From Patescibacteria group bacterium (GTDB lineage Bacteria > Patescibacteriota > Patescibacteriia > Magasanikbacterales > GWA2-37-8), in assembly GCA_028705565.1 (NCBI GenBank), contig JAQWDH010000008.1:1-49843 (forward strand): 49,843 bases of DNA, in the 5' to 3' direction. Positions 42,713 to 49,843 of the stretch are shown here, piece after piece. The translations under genes were made by a program, and so were the position numbers. The notes beneath the pieces were generated by a model. It saw only the letters and a program-made list of their open reading frames with translations, was not told the DNA's origin and searched no databases. The first letter of the stretch is position 1, and the number at the start of each line of letters is the position of its first letter.

Positions 42713-43624
42713 TTATTTTAAATCTAAAATAAGATTTTCAAAACCAACTGTATTTACCCAATAATTATTAGGATTACTATTAAGAAATTTTTTTATTTCT
42801 TTTCTTTGCGTGGTTACCTTGTCTCCATATCCATTATCGCCAAGTAAAATATTGGAGTACTTGCCGTCTAAAAAAGAAATGAAAGAAACATTATTTTTTT
42901 CAGTCAATCCCAAAATCTCTATCAATTCTGATATTTGCTTATCTTGTCCGCCGCCGGAAGTATTAAGATGTTTTGCTTCGCAGAGCAAAATTTTATTTTT
43001 TACTTTGATTATTAAATCAAGTCTCTTGTTTTGCTTTTTGGTTTTAATTTTTACGTCTAAATTTTTGCGTACATTTTTTAAGTTAAATTTTTTAGAAAAT
43101 TTTACTACGCAATAATTAGTTTTAAAAAAATTATCCCAATCAAAAACTTCCTTAAATCCTTGTTTTTCTAAAATATGGACGAGCTTGTTTTCTCCGCATT
43201 TTCCTTTTTTACGAGATGAATTCGTGTCCAATATCGCCTGCACCCATTCTTCCGGCGACATTTCATTTAATATTCTTTTGGCAAAATATCTTTCAGTAAT
43301 TTTTTTCAGCAGATTTATTTCTTTTTTTGCTTCACCGATAATATTATCACAAGCGTTTACAAAACAAGCGAATTCGGAGCAGTTGGAGTATTTACCGATA
43401 ATTTTTGATAACTCTAAAAAATATTTATCAACCACGGTCGGTTTTTCTTTTTTACTTCGCAATGTTCTTATTGTAATTAAAATATTTTTTATTTCTTTGG
43501 TATTTTTAATGTATTTATTCAAATCCGGGTGCTTTTCGTCAAATACATAAAAATCATCAAGTAATTTTTCTTGATGATTTTTTGATATTTCAAAATAATG
43601 CAGGTTGTCTTGAATTTTTTTCAT
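42713..43624 (-). CDS. Predicted type II restriction endonuclease (cassette B)
   Basis: 303 residues. A clear PD-(D/E)xK site near the middle: D203 in RLDLIIKV, then E216 and K218 in LLCEAKHL, with a preceding helix GKCGENKL (E145) that is common in restriction enzymes. The first 140 residues are helical and lack a known signature; they may bind DNA. Its start overlaps the end of MTase2 by 35 bases, so the two are co-translated. Target site not readable from the sequence. Confidence 0.72.
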   Translation of the reverse strand: MKKIQDNLHYFEISKNHQEKLLDDFYVFDEKHPDLNKYIKNTKEIKNILITIRTLRSKKEKPTVVDKYFLELSKIIGKYSNCSEFACFVNACDNIIGEAKKEINLLKKITERYFAKRILNEMSPEEWVQAILDTNSSRKKGKCGENKLVHILEKQGFKEVFDWDNFFKTNYCVVKFSKKFNLKNVRKNLDVKIKTKKQNKRLDLIIKVKNKILLCEAKHLNTSGGGQDKQISELIEILGLTEKNNVSFISFLDGKYSNILLGDNGYGDKVTTQRKEIKKFLNSNPNNYWVNTVGFENLILDLK

Positions 43625-44741
43625 AATAAATAAGGTTTAAAAATTTATAAGCAAAGTCAAAAGATATCCTTTTGCGATTATTGTCTCTAAAATTAGTAAG
43701 AAAAAATGAAAAATATTTTTCACGATTGGCTGATAATTGGTTATTAAATTTATTCATTAATTCAATTTGTTCATTGATAGATACTTCTTTTTTAAAAATC
43801 AAATGAGCCATATTTCGCGAGGTATTTTTTCCGACAAGACCTGCTATCTTATACTTTCTTATATCTTCAAGCTGTATTTTTTTGCCGTTTTTACTGTCTA
43901 TGGCTCTTAAAAATAAAATGTTTTTTTCAAGTAATTTTTTAATGCTGTCGCTTAATTTTAATATTTTTTTATCTTTGATATTCTGCAACGCAATTTCCAC
44001 CTTATACTCTCCGGACTTTAAATAATCCTCCGTAAGACGAAATACGCCTAATTCATTTTTAGCATCTTTTATTTTATAAATAAATTCTCCGCCAAACTGC
44101 CATCCTGATTTTTTTTCAAGTGTTAATTTAATTTTTTTATTTTCAGGGTATATCGTGGCGTTTATAATGTTTTTTTCGGATATTTTTTGTTTTCTTTTAA
44201 AATAAAATGAAATTACATTGTAAGTTGTATCGTCAAAAACTTGTTCCGAAAAAATATTTAATTTTATAATTTCAAATTTTGCAAAAAATAATTCTCTGAT
44301 TTTTTTTGAATTTTCCGCGCATAAAAAATTTAATGGCACAATAATAATGCCCTCCTCGCAATTTAAAATTGAAAAGATGGAAACTTGGTACAAATCTTCA
44401 AAGTTGGAATTTTTTCCAGAAAAAAATTCTTTCTTAATTTCTTTTGTGGCTTTATTTTTATGTAAGTATGGCGGATTGGTGCAAACGAATTTATAATCTT
44501 TTGGCGAATTTATGGAATCATTTAAAAAGACGTTTTGTTCATCAATATAATTTTTATCATAATCAAAACCTGTAACTTTTTTACATTTATTGCTTTTTGA
44601 CCAACTTAACAAGTCCTGATTACCGGCAAATGGATCTGTAATTTCTTTGTTTTTAACAAATTCACCGAATCCTTGCAATATGCAGTCGGAATTGGTAGTA
44701 AAAAATTGGCCTAAATTGCGTTTTTTTATTTTTGCGTTCAT
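43590..44741 (-). CDS. DNA adenine N6-methyltransferase, cassette B (MTase2)
   Basis: 383 residues. Motif I region ITDPFAGNQDLL (about 34-45) and catalytic NPPY (89-92) show an N6-adenine methyltransferase. The first seven codons (MNAKIKK) and the upstream promoter are identical to MTase1, then the proteins diverge. The end is QPALF, as in MTase1. It protects the site cut by REase2, whose gene overlaps its 3' end by 35 bases. It begins right after the sulfatase stop and its TATAAT. Confidence 0.86.
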   Translation of the reverse strand: MNAKIKKRNLGQFFTTNSDCILQGFGEFVKNKEITDPFAGNQDLLSWSKSNKCKKVTGFDYDKNYIDEQNVFLNDSINSPKDYKFVCTNPPYLHKNKATKEIKKEFFSGKNSNFEDLYQVSIFSILNCEEGIIIVPLNFLCAENSKKIRELFFAKFEIIKLNIFSEQVFDDTTYNVISFYFKRKQKISEKNIINATIYPENKKIKLTLEKKSGWQFGGEFIYKIKDAKNELGVFRLTEDYLKSGEYKVEIALQNIKDKKILKLSDSIKKLLEKNILFLRAIDSKNGKKIQLEDIRKYKIAGLVGKNTSRNMAHLIFKKEVSINEQIELMNKFNNQLSANREKYFSFFLTNFRDNNRKRISFDFAYKFLNLIYYEKNSRQPALF

Positions 44742-44790
44742 GGGTATATTATAGCAAAAATCTTACTTTTCCCAAAATCTTCCCTCCTCT
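44721..44790. repeat. Sulfatase 3'-end/MTase promoter repeat, original copy
   Basis: 70 bases identical to 42514-42583. Contains the last codons of the LTA-synthase-like gene, a TATAAT and the first seven codons of MTase2. Confidence 0.97.
44751..44756 (-). promoter_or_regulatory. -10 element of MTase2 (leaderless start)
   Basis: TATAAT on the minus strand, seven bases before the MTase2 ATG (44741). Same context as at 42544, so both methyltransferase genes are probably driven by an identical, leaderless promoter. Confidence 0.5.
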
Positions 44791-47036
44791 AACATTCGCC
44801 TTTTCCATTTGTAAAATTCCATAAATTCACACAATGACAGCGGTGTGGACGCGGAGGACGAAAAATCTTCTGAACCGCAAGTTAAACCGCTCGGAACCGC
44901 GTAATCCGTTTTTATTTCCCCTTTTTCATCGGCCTGATTGATAAAAAGTCCAAACTCGTGCATACCCAAAAGATTCGGGTATTTCGCCCTGTCGTCAAAA
45001 ATAGAATGTCCTTCAAAAGAATTCGGGACATTAATGTCAAGCATTTGTAAAATCGTTGGCGCGAAATCCAAACCTGAAGAATATAAATCAACTTCTTTCG
45101 GCAAAACACTGTTCGGGATATACATCAAAAAAAGGTTTTCGTCATAAAAATTCATTTTATTATATTCATCAGGAAAAGTTTTTTTGTCGTAAGCGGTCGG
45201 AAAAACCGCGTGGTCCGCAATGGCGATAAAAATCGTATTTTCCGACAGCGGACTTGTTTTAAATTCGTCCCAAAATTTTCCGAACGCGTCGTCGGTTGTG
45301 TGAATCGCGTTGAAAAGAGCTGTTTTTCCTTCGCGATACGGAATCGCGTCTTGCGCTGAATTAAACGGAGGGTGCGTGTCAACAGTTGAAATCATTGCCA
45401 AAAACGGCTCGTCGGCTTTTTCGTTTATAATTTTTTTGAACGCCGGAAACATCTGATGGTCTGAGTATCCCCACGCCAAAGGTTCGCCTTGAATATATTT
45501 TTTCAATTCATCCGTGCCATAACTTTCATCCACGCCCATGCTTGCAAAAATAGTATCTTTATTCGCGAAATTTTTTTCCACCGCCGTAACATAAACTCCG
45601 TATTTATATCCGCCGTATTCTTTCAAAATTTTCGGCAAACATAACAAATGGTGGCTCTTTAGCCGTTTTTCCTCGGTGATTTCGTTGTGACCGGTGGGCG
45701 GAAGAAATGAACACAATTGAGACAAGAGTCCTGTCACTGTCGGGGTAGAAGCATTGAAATATTTTTTAAAAATCGTGGTTTGCGGGTCTTCCGCCATTTT
45801 TTTAAGATTTGGCGTCAAAGCGACCGAACGCGGATTATACACGTCCGTCAAACGGGAGGAAAAAGATTCCAAAAACACGATAATGATATTCGGACGCTTT
45901 TCAGCGAAACTTTCAGGCAATAATTTTTTATCCGACGAGTCATAAATTTGTTCTTTGTGATTCACAAAAAATTCGTTCAAATCATAATCAAGCCCGAACC
46001 GTTTCAATTTTTCCAAAATTATCGGAGACAATGCCGCGTTTTCGTCCGCGCCTTTGAAATAATCATAAAAAGATTTTATAACGATTGATTCCGGCGTGTT
46101 TCGGAAAGAAGAAATGCCGACAAGCGAAAGTACCGCCACGCCAATTAAAGAAAAATTGTAAAAAAGCCAATAACGCTTTGGGGCGAGCAGATGCGCGCGC
46201 GCGAATTTTTTGAAAATAAAAATCCAACAGAATAAAAAAATCGCAAAAAGAACGAACAAATACCAATAATTCCAAATTATTTTCCCTCCGCCTTCGGCAT
46301 GCTGTAAAATGACAGGACTTACATAAAGTCCGGCTCCGAACAAAACTCCCAAATTCACAAACCACGCGAATAAAACCGCGGTAAAAAATATGGTCCAAAA
46401 AGACAATAAAAAATATCTCAAAAAATTTTTTGTCTGCCAATAAATTAAGCTCGCCACGCCGAATCCCAAAAGCCAAAACATCGTCATTGACCACGCGCGG
46501 AACAAGGAAATGTTAAAAATTTTCGCGTTCGGGTCCAAAATGTAATAACTGCGCGCGAGATATTGAAAAATTCCGGAAACCAAAAAAATGAAATACAAAA
46601 GCAAAAAAACCGCGCGGTTCACGATGAGCCAATTTTTCGCGGCCGGGTGCAATGATAAAAAATAATGAAACCGCAAAAACAAAATCAAAATAACCGCGGA
46701 AACATAAAAAAAACTCAACAGTTCAAAACGCGAAAAAAATACAAGAAAAATAAGAGAAAAAACGAAAAATAAATTATCCAAAAAACCGCCAAATTCGTTT
46801 CGCCAAAAAGGATGCCGCCTATATTTTTCCGTGAGATGAATAAAAACAAATTTTAAAAAACGGAAGCCAAGATACGCGACCGCCCATGTTGCAAGCGAGA
46901 TAACCACAAACCGCCAGTGAGGGCGGTACTTTATGTGATACCAATTCCAACCGGCGGAAATGATAAAAGAACCGACAATGGCATAAGAGCCGGACTTTAT
47001 TTTCTTAATAAAATTTCCAATGTTTTTAAAATTCAT
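44763..47036 (-). CDS. LTA-synthase-like membrane sulfatase
   Basis: 757 residues. An N-terminal block of membrane helices (about residues 15-300) is followed by an outer alkaline-phosphatase-type domain. Motifs: IIVFLESFSSRLTDVYNP, the likely nucleophile Thr in NASTPTVTGLLSQL, MISTVDTHPPFN, IFIAIADHAVFP and DNLFFVF-type anchor helices at the front. Family members transfer glycerol phosphate or similar groups onto lipids or glycans (LtaS, OpgB and related). The substrate here is unknown. It is followed within 22 bases by MTase2; its last eight codons are duplicated in the cassette scar. Confidence 0.87.
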   Translation of the reverse strand: MNFKNIGNFIKKIKSGSYAIVGSFIISAGWNWYHIKYRPHWRFVVISLATWAVAYLGFRFLKFVFIHLTEKYRRHPFWRNEFGGFLDNLFFVFSLIFLVFFSRFELLSFFYVSAVILILFLRFHYFLSLHPAAKNWLIVNRAVFLLLYFIFLVSGIFQYLARSYYILDPNAKIFNISLFRAWSMTMFWLLGFGVASLIYWQTKNFLRYFLLSFWTIFFTAVLFAWFVNLGVLFGAGLYVSPVILQHAEGGGKIIWNYWYLFVLFAIFLFCWIFIFKKFARAHLLAPKRYWLFYNFSLIGVAVLSLVGISSFRNTPESIVIKSFYDYFKGADENAALSPIILEKLKRFGLDYDLNEFFVNHKEQIYDSSDKKLLPESFAEKRPNIIIVFLESFSSRLTDVYNPRSVALTPNLKKMAEDPQTTIFKKYFNASTPTVTGLLSQLCSFLPPTGHNEITEEKRLKSHHLLCLPKILKEYGGYKYGVYVTAVEKNFANKDTIFASMGVDESYGTDELKKYIQGEPLAWGYSDHQMFPAFKKIINEKADEPFLAMISTVDTHPPFNSAQDAIPYREGKTALFNAIHTTDDAFGKFWDEFKTSPLSENTIFIAIADHAVFPTAYDKKTFPDEYNKMNFYDENLFLMYIPNSVLPKEVDLYSSGLDFAPTILQMLDINVPNSFEGHSIFDDRAKYPNLLGMHEFGLFINQADEKGEIKTDYAVPSGLTCGSEDFSSSASTPLSLCEFMEFYKWKRRMLEEGRFWEK

Positions 47037-47037
47037 T

Positions 47038-47403
47038 TTAAAAAATTCCCGAGTCCTCCTTCGCTTCTCTTCTGATTTTTCTAATATGTTTATTTTCTCT
47101 TCCTGGATTTTGTTTAACTTTTTGTTTCTTTATTCTGTTTTTCAATTCTTTTTCAAGCTCGTCAATCGCTTTATAAATATCATCTTCTTCTATCTCCACA
47201 AAAAGGTCCTTGCCCGGAATTTCCAACTTGCATTCGGCGAAATATTTTTTACCTTTGAGATGATGACTGCTGTTCATTCCGAGAGTTAAATCCGCGCGAA
47301 TGATTTTTTTATAAAATTTATCCAATTTGCCGATTTTCGTTTCGGCGTAAGATTTGATTGCTTCAGTAAGCCCAAATTTTTTTCCCGCGATGAGAATTTG
47401 CAT
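47038..47403 (-). CDS. hpf: Ribosome hibernation promoting factor (HPF/RaiA family)
   Basis: 121 residues, the short form. Typical core: GKKFGLTEAIKSYAETKIGKLDKFYKKII, FAECKLEIPGKDLFVEIEEDDIYKAIDELEKELKNRIKKQKVKQ. It binds the small ribosomal subunit in the decoding region when growth slows. It precedes the LTA-synthase-like gene by one base and follows murB by 19 bases. Confidence 0.93.
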   Translation of the reverse strand: MQILIAGKKFGLTEAIKSYAETKIGKLDKFYKKIIRADLTLGMNSSHHLKGKKYFAECKLEIPGKDLFVEIEEDDIYKAIDELEKELKNRIKKQKVKQNPGRENKHIRKIRREAKEDSGIF

Positions 47404-47422
47404 ACGAATTAAATTAAAAAAA

Positions 47423-48358
47423 TTATTTGATTATTTCAACTTCCGGCTCCAACTCCACCCCGAATTTATTGTACACTCTTTCCTTCGCCGTCTCAACAAT
47501 CTTCATGACATCTTCGCTCGTCGCTTTTCCGAGATTGATGATAAAATTTCCGTGCTTTTCCGAAAAAGCCGCTCCGCCCGCTCGCATACCTTTTAGTCCC
47601 GCATTCTCGCAAAGCCAGCCGGCTGGAATCATTTTTCGTTCAATGAAAACCGGCGATAATTCGGATTTGTCTCCGCGCCAATTTTCCAATTTTATATTTT
47701 TAAAAAAACTTCCGGCAGACGGCTCGGGCGGAAGTTTCGCCCGCTTTTCCAAATATGAATGAATTGTTTTTAAAATTTCTTTTTTGTCTCCGCGCCGAAA
47801 TTTGAACACAACGCGCAAAATCACTCCGCCGCCATGCTTGAAACCGCTGTCGCGATATCCGAATTCGCAATCTTCTCGCCTTAAATTCAAAACTTCTCCA
47901 TCTCTCCATACTTCAACTTTTTCAACGCAACCGGCGATATCAAAACCCATCGCGCCCGCGTTTCCCCTCGCAGCTCCGCCGACCGAGCCTGGAATGCCGG
48001 CGGCCCATTCCATTCCTGTCAATTCGTTTTCCGCCGCCGTTTCAACTATCGTTCTCAATAAAACTCCGGCATCCGCCTCAATTTTTTCGTCCGATACTTT
48101 ATATTTTTCATTTTGTATTTTAACCACTGTTCCTTCATATCCAAAATCGCTAAAAAGAACATTCGTTCCGCCGCCCAAAACAAAAAATTCTTGACCTTCT
48201 CCGCGCAAAAAATTCAAAAGCCCGACAATTTTTTCCGTCTCTTTCGCTTCAACAAAAAAAGCCGCCGGCCCGCCAATTTTAAAATTCGTATGCCGAGCCA
48301 TCGGCTCATTTACCCTTACTCTTCCGTATTCCTTTAATTTTTTATAAAGTTCGTCCAT
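47423..48358 (-). CDS. murB: UDP-N-acetylenolpyruvoylglucosamine reductase MurB
   Basis: 311 residues from the ATG at 48356-48358 (MDELYKKLKEYG); an in-frame reading 15 codons upstream crosses the promoter -10 and is unlikely. FAD-binding motifs: HTNFKIGGPAAFFVEA, VLGGGTNVLFSDFGYEG, GIPGSVGGAARGNAGA, then SGFKHGGG and SAGSFFKN with the catalytic Ser, and LCENAGLKGMRAGGAAFSEKHGNFIIN. It makes UDP-MurNAc, the second wall-precursor step. Its promoter at 48368-48396 predicts transcription starting only a few bases before the ATG, so the mRNA may be nearly leaderless. Confidence 0.96.
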   Translation of the reverse strand: MDELYKKLKEYGRVRVNEPMARHTNFKIGGPAAFFVEAKETEKIVGLLNFLRGEGQEFFVLGGGTNVLFSDFGYEGTVVKIQNEKYKVSDEKIEADAGVLLRTIVETAAENELTGMEWAAGIPGSVGGAARGNAGAMGFDIAGCVEKVEVWRDGEVLNLRREDCEFGYRDSGFKHGGGVILRVVFKFRRGDKKEILKTIHSYLEKRAKLPPEPSAGSFFKNIKLENWRGDKSELSPVFIERKMIPAGWLCENAGLKGMRAGGAAFSEKHGNFIINLGKATSEDVMKIVETAKERVYNKFGVELEPEVEIIK

Positions 48359-48367
48359 AACACCTCT

Positions 48368-48396
48368 ATTATCCCAAAAACCGGATAAAAATTCAA
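48368..48396 (-). promoter_or_regulatory. Promoter for murB
   Basis: Minus strand: -35 TTGAAT (48391-48396), 17-base spacer, -10 GATAAT (48368-48373). Start about 48361, directly before AGAGGTG-type sequence and the ATG at 48358. Confidence 0.65.
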
Positions 48397-48413
48397 GCAG
48401 CAAGCTTTCGTTT

Positions 48414-48540
48414 TTACAGTATCATTACAAAAATGTAAAAATAATAAAAATTATTGATATGCTCTAATTTTTTCTCCATCAAAAAACGGCAAAATGCTCG
48501 TTTTTTTTGTTCCATTTTTTCTTTTTGGCTAAAATTAGCC
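48414..48540. other. Intergenic region with inverted repeats (minus-strand murB to plus-strand genes)
   Basis: No gene is seen in the 440 bases from 48359 to 48798. It holds the murB promoter, TTTTACA/TGTAAAA arms at about 48413-48440, a weak A/T hairpin at 48481-48508 with a long T run, a palindrome TTGGCTAA-AA-TTAGCCAA near 48525-48542, a strong terminator at 48627-48672 and two tandem ACACTAAATTT units near 48714-48738. Confidence 0.5.
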
Positions 48541-48551
48541 AAGACAGACCC

Positions 48552-48670
48552 TTGACAAAAGCCTTAATTTGGAATTTTACAAAAAAACGTGTCCTCCAGA
48601 AGAGTAAGAGTAATCCAAACCAAAAACCCGCTGATTATATAAAATCATATTTATATAATCAGCGGGTAAT
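48552..48670 (+). ncRNA. Possible small RNA ending at a strong terminator
   Basis: A TTGACA at 48552-48557 with a poor -10 (TTTTAC, 48575-48580) could start a transcript of about 85 bases that ends at the perfect 17-bp hairpin 48627-48666. No coding frame with a start and ribosome-binding site is seen in it. Confidence is low because the -10 is weak; the terminator could instead stop minus-strand transcription entering from the right. Confidence 0.3.
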
Positions 48671-48672
48671 TT
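48627..48672 (+). terminator. Perfect 17-bp terminator hairpin
   Basis: CCCGCTGATTATATAAA (48627-48643) pairs exactly with 48650-48666 around a 6-base loop, followed by TAATTTTTTT. T-rich on the minus side as well, so it may work in both directions. Confidence 0.85.
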
Positions 48673-48764
48673 TTTTAATAAAGTATTTTATGACATTTTT
48701 TAATAACTTTTATACACTAAATTTACACACTAAATTTTGTCTGTCCAGATTTACAAATCTTTGA

Positions 48765-48770
48765 TATAAT
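48765..48770 (+). promoter_or_regulatory. -10 element for the TIM-barrel gene
   Basis: TATAAT with a poor -35 (TGTCCA, 48742-48747) at 17 bases. Start near 48778, about 20 bases before the ATG at 48799. No clear ribosome-binding site. Confidence 0.45.
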
Positions 48771-48798
48771 ATATTTTATAATTCATTGATAAAATAGT

Positions 48799-49554
48799 AT
48801 GATAACATTTTCCACAGCTTCGTTATATCCATATGGACTTAATCGTATATTTGAAATTTCAAACAAAGTCGGGTTTGACGGGATAGAGGTAATGCTGCGG
48901 TCAAAAAACGACATCAGCTATTTGGATACTTGGGATGCCGCATATCTTAAACAATTGGAAATCGCTAATAAAATCAAAATTGTCTCTCTACATGTTCCGT
49001 TTGAATTTGAAGAAGACCAATCATCATTTGACCGAATTATAAAACTCGCCAAACAAATAAAGACAAGGTATGTTATAATTCATACTCCGCGAGAGGATCA
49101 GGTTCAATATAATGAATGGGTAAAAAAAACAATCATACAAAACCGCGCTCTGGCAGAAAAATATGGGATACTAATTGAAAATGTGCATATAAAAACAGGA
49201 AAAGCGAACCCTGTTTTTAAAAACATTGATGATTTTAAAACGTCGCCAGCTGTTTGTTTTGATATCGCCCACGCGCTTCGCTCAAAACAAGACCCAAAAC
49301 TGTTTATAAAAAGCCTTGATAATATCCGGCAGTGGCACTTGTCAAATTGGGACGGAAAAGATGACCATTTATCAATATTGGAAGAAAAAGAAAAATTTTC
49401 TTCGCTTTTAAATATCGGGCCGGCTGAGTGTATTTGCCTTGAACTTTGCCCAAAAGCGTTTCTTGATATTCAAAATCAGGAAGAAATCATTGACGTTTTG
49501 CAAAGGACATTGGCGTTTATAAGGAAAAAAAATATTCAACAAAATATATCATAA
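48799..49554 (+). CDS. Sugar phosphate isomerase/epimerase-like TIM-barrel protein
   Basis: 251 residues. AP-endonuclease 2/xylose isomerase-like barrel: FEISNKVGFDGIEVML near the start, IVSLHVPFEFEED, YVIIHTPRE, GILIENVHIKTG, VCFDIAHALRS and WHLSNWDGKDDHL. Glu, His and Asp residues at strand ends fit a metal site. The substrate cannot be read; epimerase, isomerase and endonuclease IV-type relatives are all possible, but the EN-type motifs of Nfo are not complete. It is on the plus strand, 11 bases before a nucleotidyltransferase gene. Confidence 0.82.
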   Translation: MITFSTASLYPYGLNRIFEISNKVGFDGIEVMLRSKNDISYLDTWDAAYLKQLEIANKIKIVSLHVPFEFEEDQSSFDRIIKLAKQIKTRYVIIHTPREDQVQYNEWVKKTIIQNRALAEKYGILIENVHIKTGKANPVFKNIDDFKTSPAVCFDIAHALRSKQDPKLFIKSLDNIRQWHLSNWDGKDDHLSILEEKEKFSSLLNIGPAECICLELCPKAFLDIQNQEEIIDVLQRTLAFIRKKNIQQNIS

Positions 49555-49565
49555 AAATATATCTT

Positions 49566-49843
49566 ATGCCTTTTGAATATTACAACTTACAAAAAAATCT
49601 TGAGAATGCCAACCTATCTTCAGAAACTGAAAAGCAAAACAAAGAAACTAAAGAAAAAAAACTATCAATTATTAAAAAACTAAAAGAGTTTTTTAAAAAC
49701 ATTCACGTGCCGCATGCTTTTTTAGTATTCGGCTCGGTGGGTCGTGGCAAGCCACGTCAAGATTCTGATATTGATCTCATGTTTATATTTAATGACCATG
49801 ATACTAAAAAAATAATAAATGACGAATTTTTAAAAAAACTTCC
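49566..49843 (+). CDS. Nucleotidyltransferase domain protein, cut by window end
   Basis: 92 codons seen. A polar, lysine-rich N-terminus (about 1-40) is followed by a nucleotidyltransferase motif GSVGRGKPRQDSDIDLM: the GSxxRG loop and the DxD pair that binds metal. This is the MNT/pol beta-like superfamily, often found in toxin-antitoxin pairs or small adenylyltransferases. It starts 11 bases after the TIM-barrel gene, so the two are probably co-transcribed. The rest is outside the window. Confidence 0.75.
   Translation, partial: MPFEYYNLQKNLENANLSSETEKQNKETKEKKLSIIKKLKEFFKNIHVPHAFLVFGSVGRGKPRQDSDIDLMFIFNDHDTKKIINDEFLKKL

Noticed and set aside
40247-44790. An insertion sequence or phage carrying the restriction cassettes
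   Set aside because: No transposase or integrase gene and no terminal inverted repeats were seen. The only repeats are the flanking-gene copies.
48552-48670. CRISPR array or repeat region
   Set aside because: No regularly spaced repeats. The sequence is a single long inverted repeat with a T run, best read as a terminator.

Overview
This window reads as a chromosomal segment of an AT-rich Candidatus Patescibacteria (CPR) genome, most probably a Parcubacteria-type lineage. The call rests on gene content, not on a search. It has a membrane-anchored Clp ATPase, a DUF4012 protein, a very short TsaB, a type IV secretion-like protein of the kind common in CPR genomes, tRNA genes without encoded CCA, and densely packed genes that are almost all on the minus strand. 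TGA is used as a stop (for example in secA), so the code is the standard bacterial one and not the UGA-glycine code of Gracilibacteria and Absconditabacteria.

Layout. 1-920: start of a type IV secretion-like gene and a 53-residue membrane protein. 1028-4064: secF and a secD with inserted parvulin domains. 4085-5900: small orphan genes, a divergent promoter pair, and a free-standing structured RNA with its own promoter and terminator (about 5060-5240). 5981-8968: secA and rpmG. 9036-9384: tRNA-Tyr and two tRNA-Thr genes, with a decayed tRNA-Thr copy between the latter. 9389-16397: a TPR protein, tpiA, an M16 peptidase, glyS, frr, an Asp-box lipoprotein and the delta-prime clamp-loader subunit. 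16474-22221: two glycosyltransferases, mreB, a DUF4012 protein and tsaB. 22237-24356: groES-groEL under a CIRCE-like operator. 24381-25418: rplU and a small zinc-ribbon/membrane-peptide operon.

25443-36860 is an envelope block: a P-type ATPase, a DUF192 protein, a WecA/MraY-like transferase, a membrane-anchored Clp ATPase with a small membrane partner, murF, a class B PBP and gpsA. 36890-38063 holds a dGTPase with its own promoter and terminator. 38126-40330 is transketolase. 40373-44741 holds two restriction-modification cassettes stacked in tandem. 44763-48396 has an LTA-synthase-like sulfatase, hpf and murB. 48799 to the end is plus strand: a TIM-barrel isomerase-like gene and a nucleotidyltransferase cut by the window edge.

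How the genes fit together. Most of the window is housekeeping: Sec export (SecA, SecD, SecF), protein folding and quality control (GroESL, parvulin-SecD, Clp), cell-wall synthesis and shape (MurB, MurF, PBP, MreB, WecA-like), and a few translation and central-carbon genes. The most striking accessory feature is the restriction-modification locus. Cassette B (MTase2 + REase2) and cassette A (MTase1 + REase1) both lie between the sulfatase and transketolase genes. The 178-bp spacer between them is built from a second copy of the transketolase 5' end (87 bp, one mismatch) joined in frame to a second copy of the sulfatase 3' end and methyltransferase promoter (70 bp, identical). This looks like the fossil junction of a tandem duplication or circle integration that placed two alternative cassettes at one locus. 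The second notable item is the unassigned RNA at 5060-5240, whose helices, possible pseudoknot and competing hairpin do not match a family I recognise.
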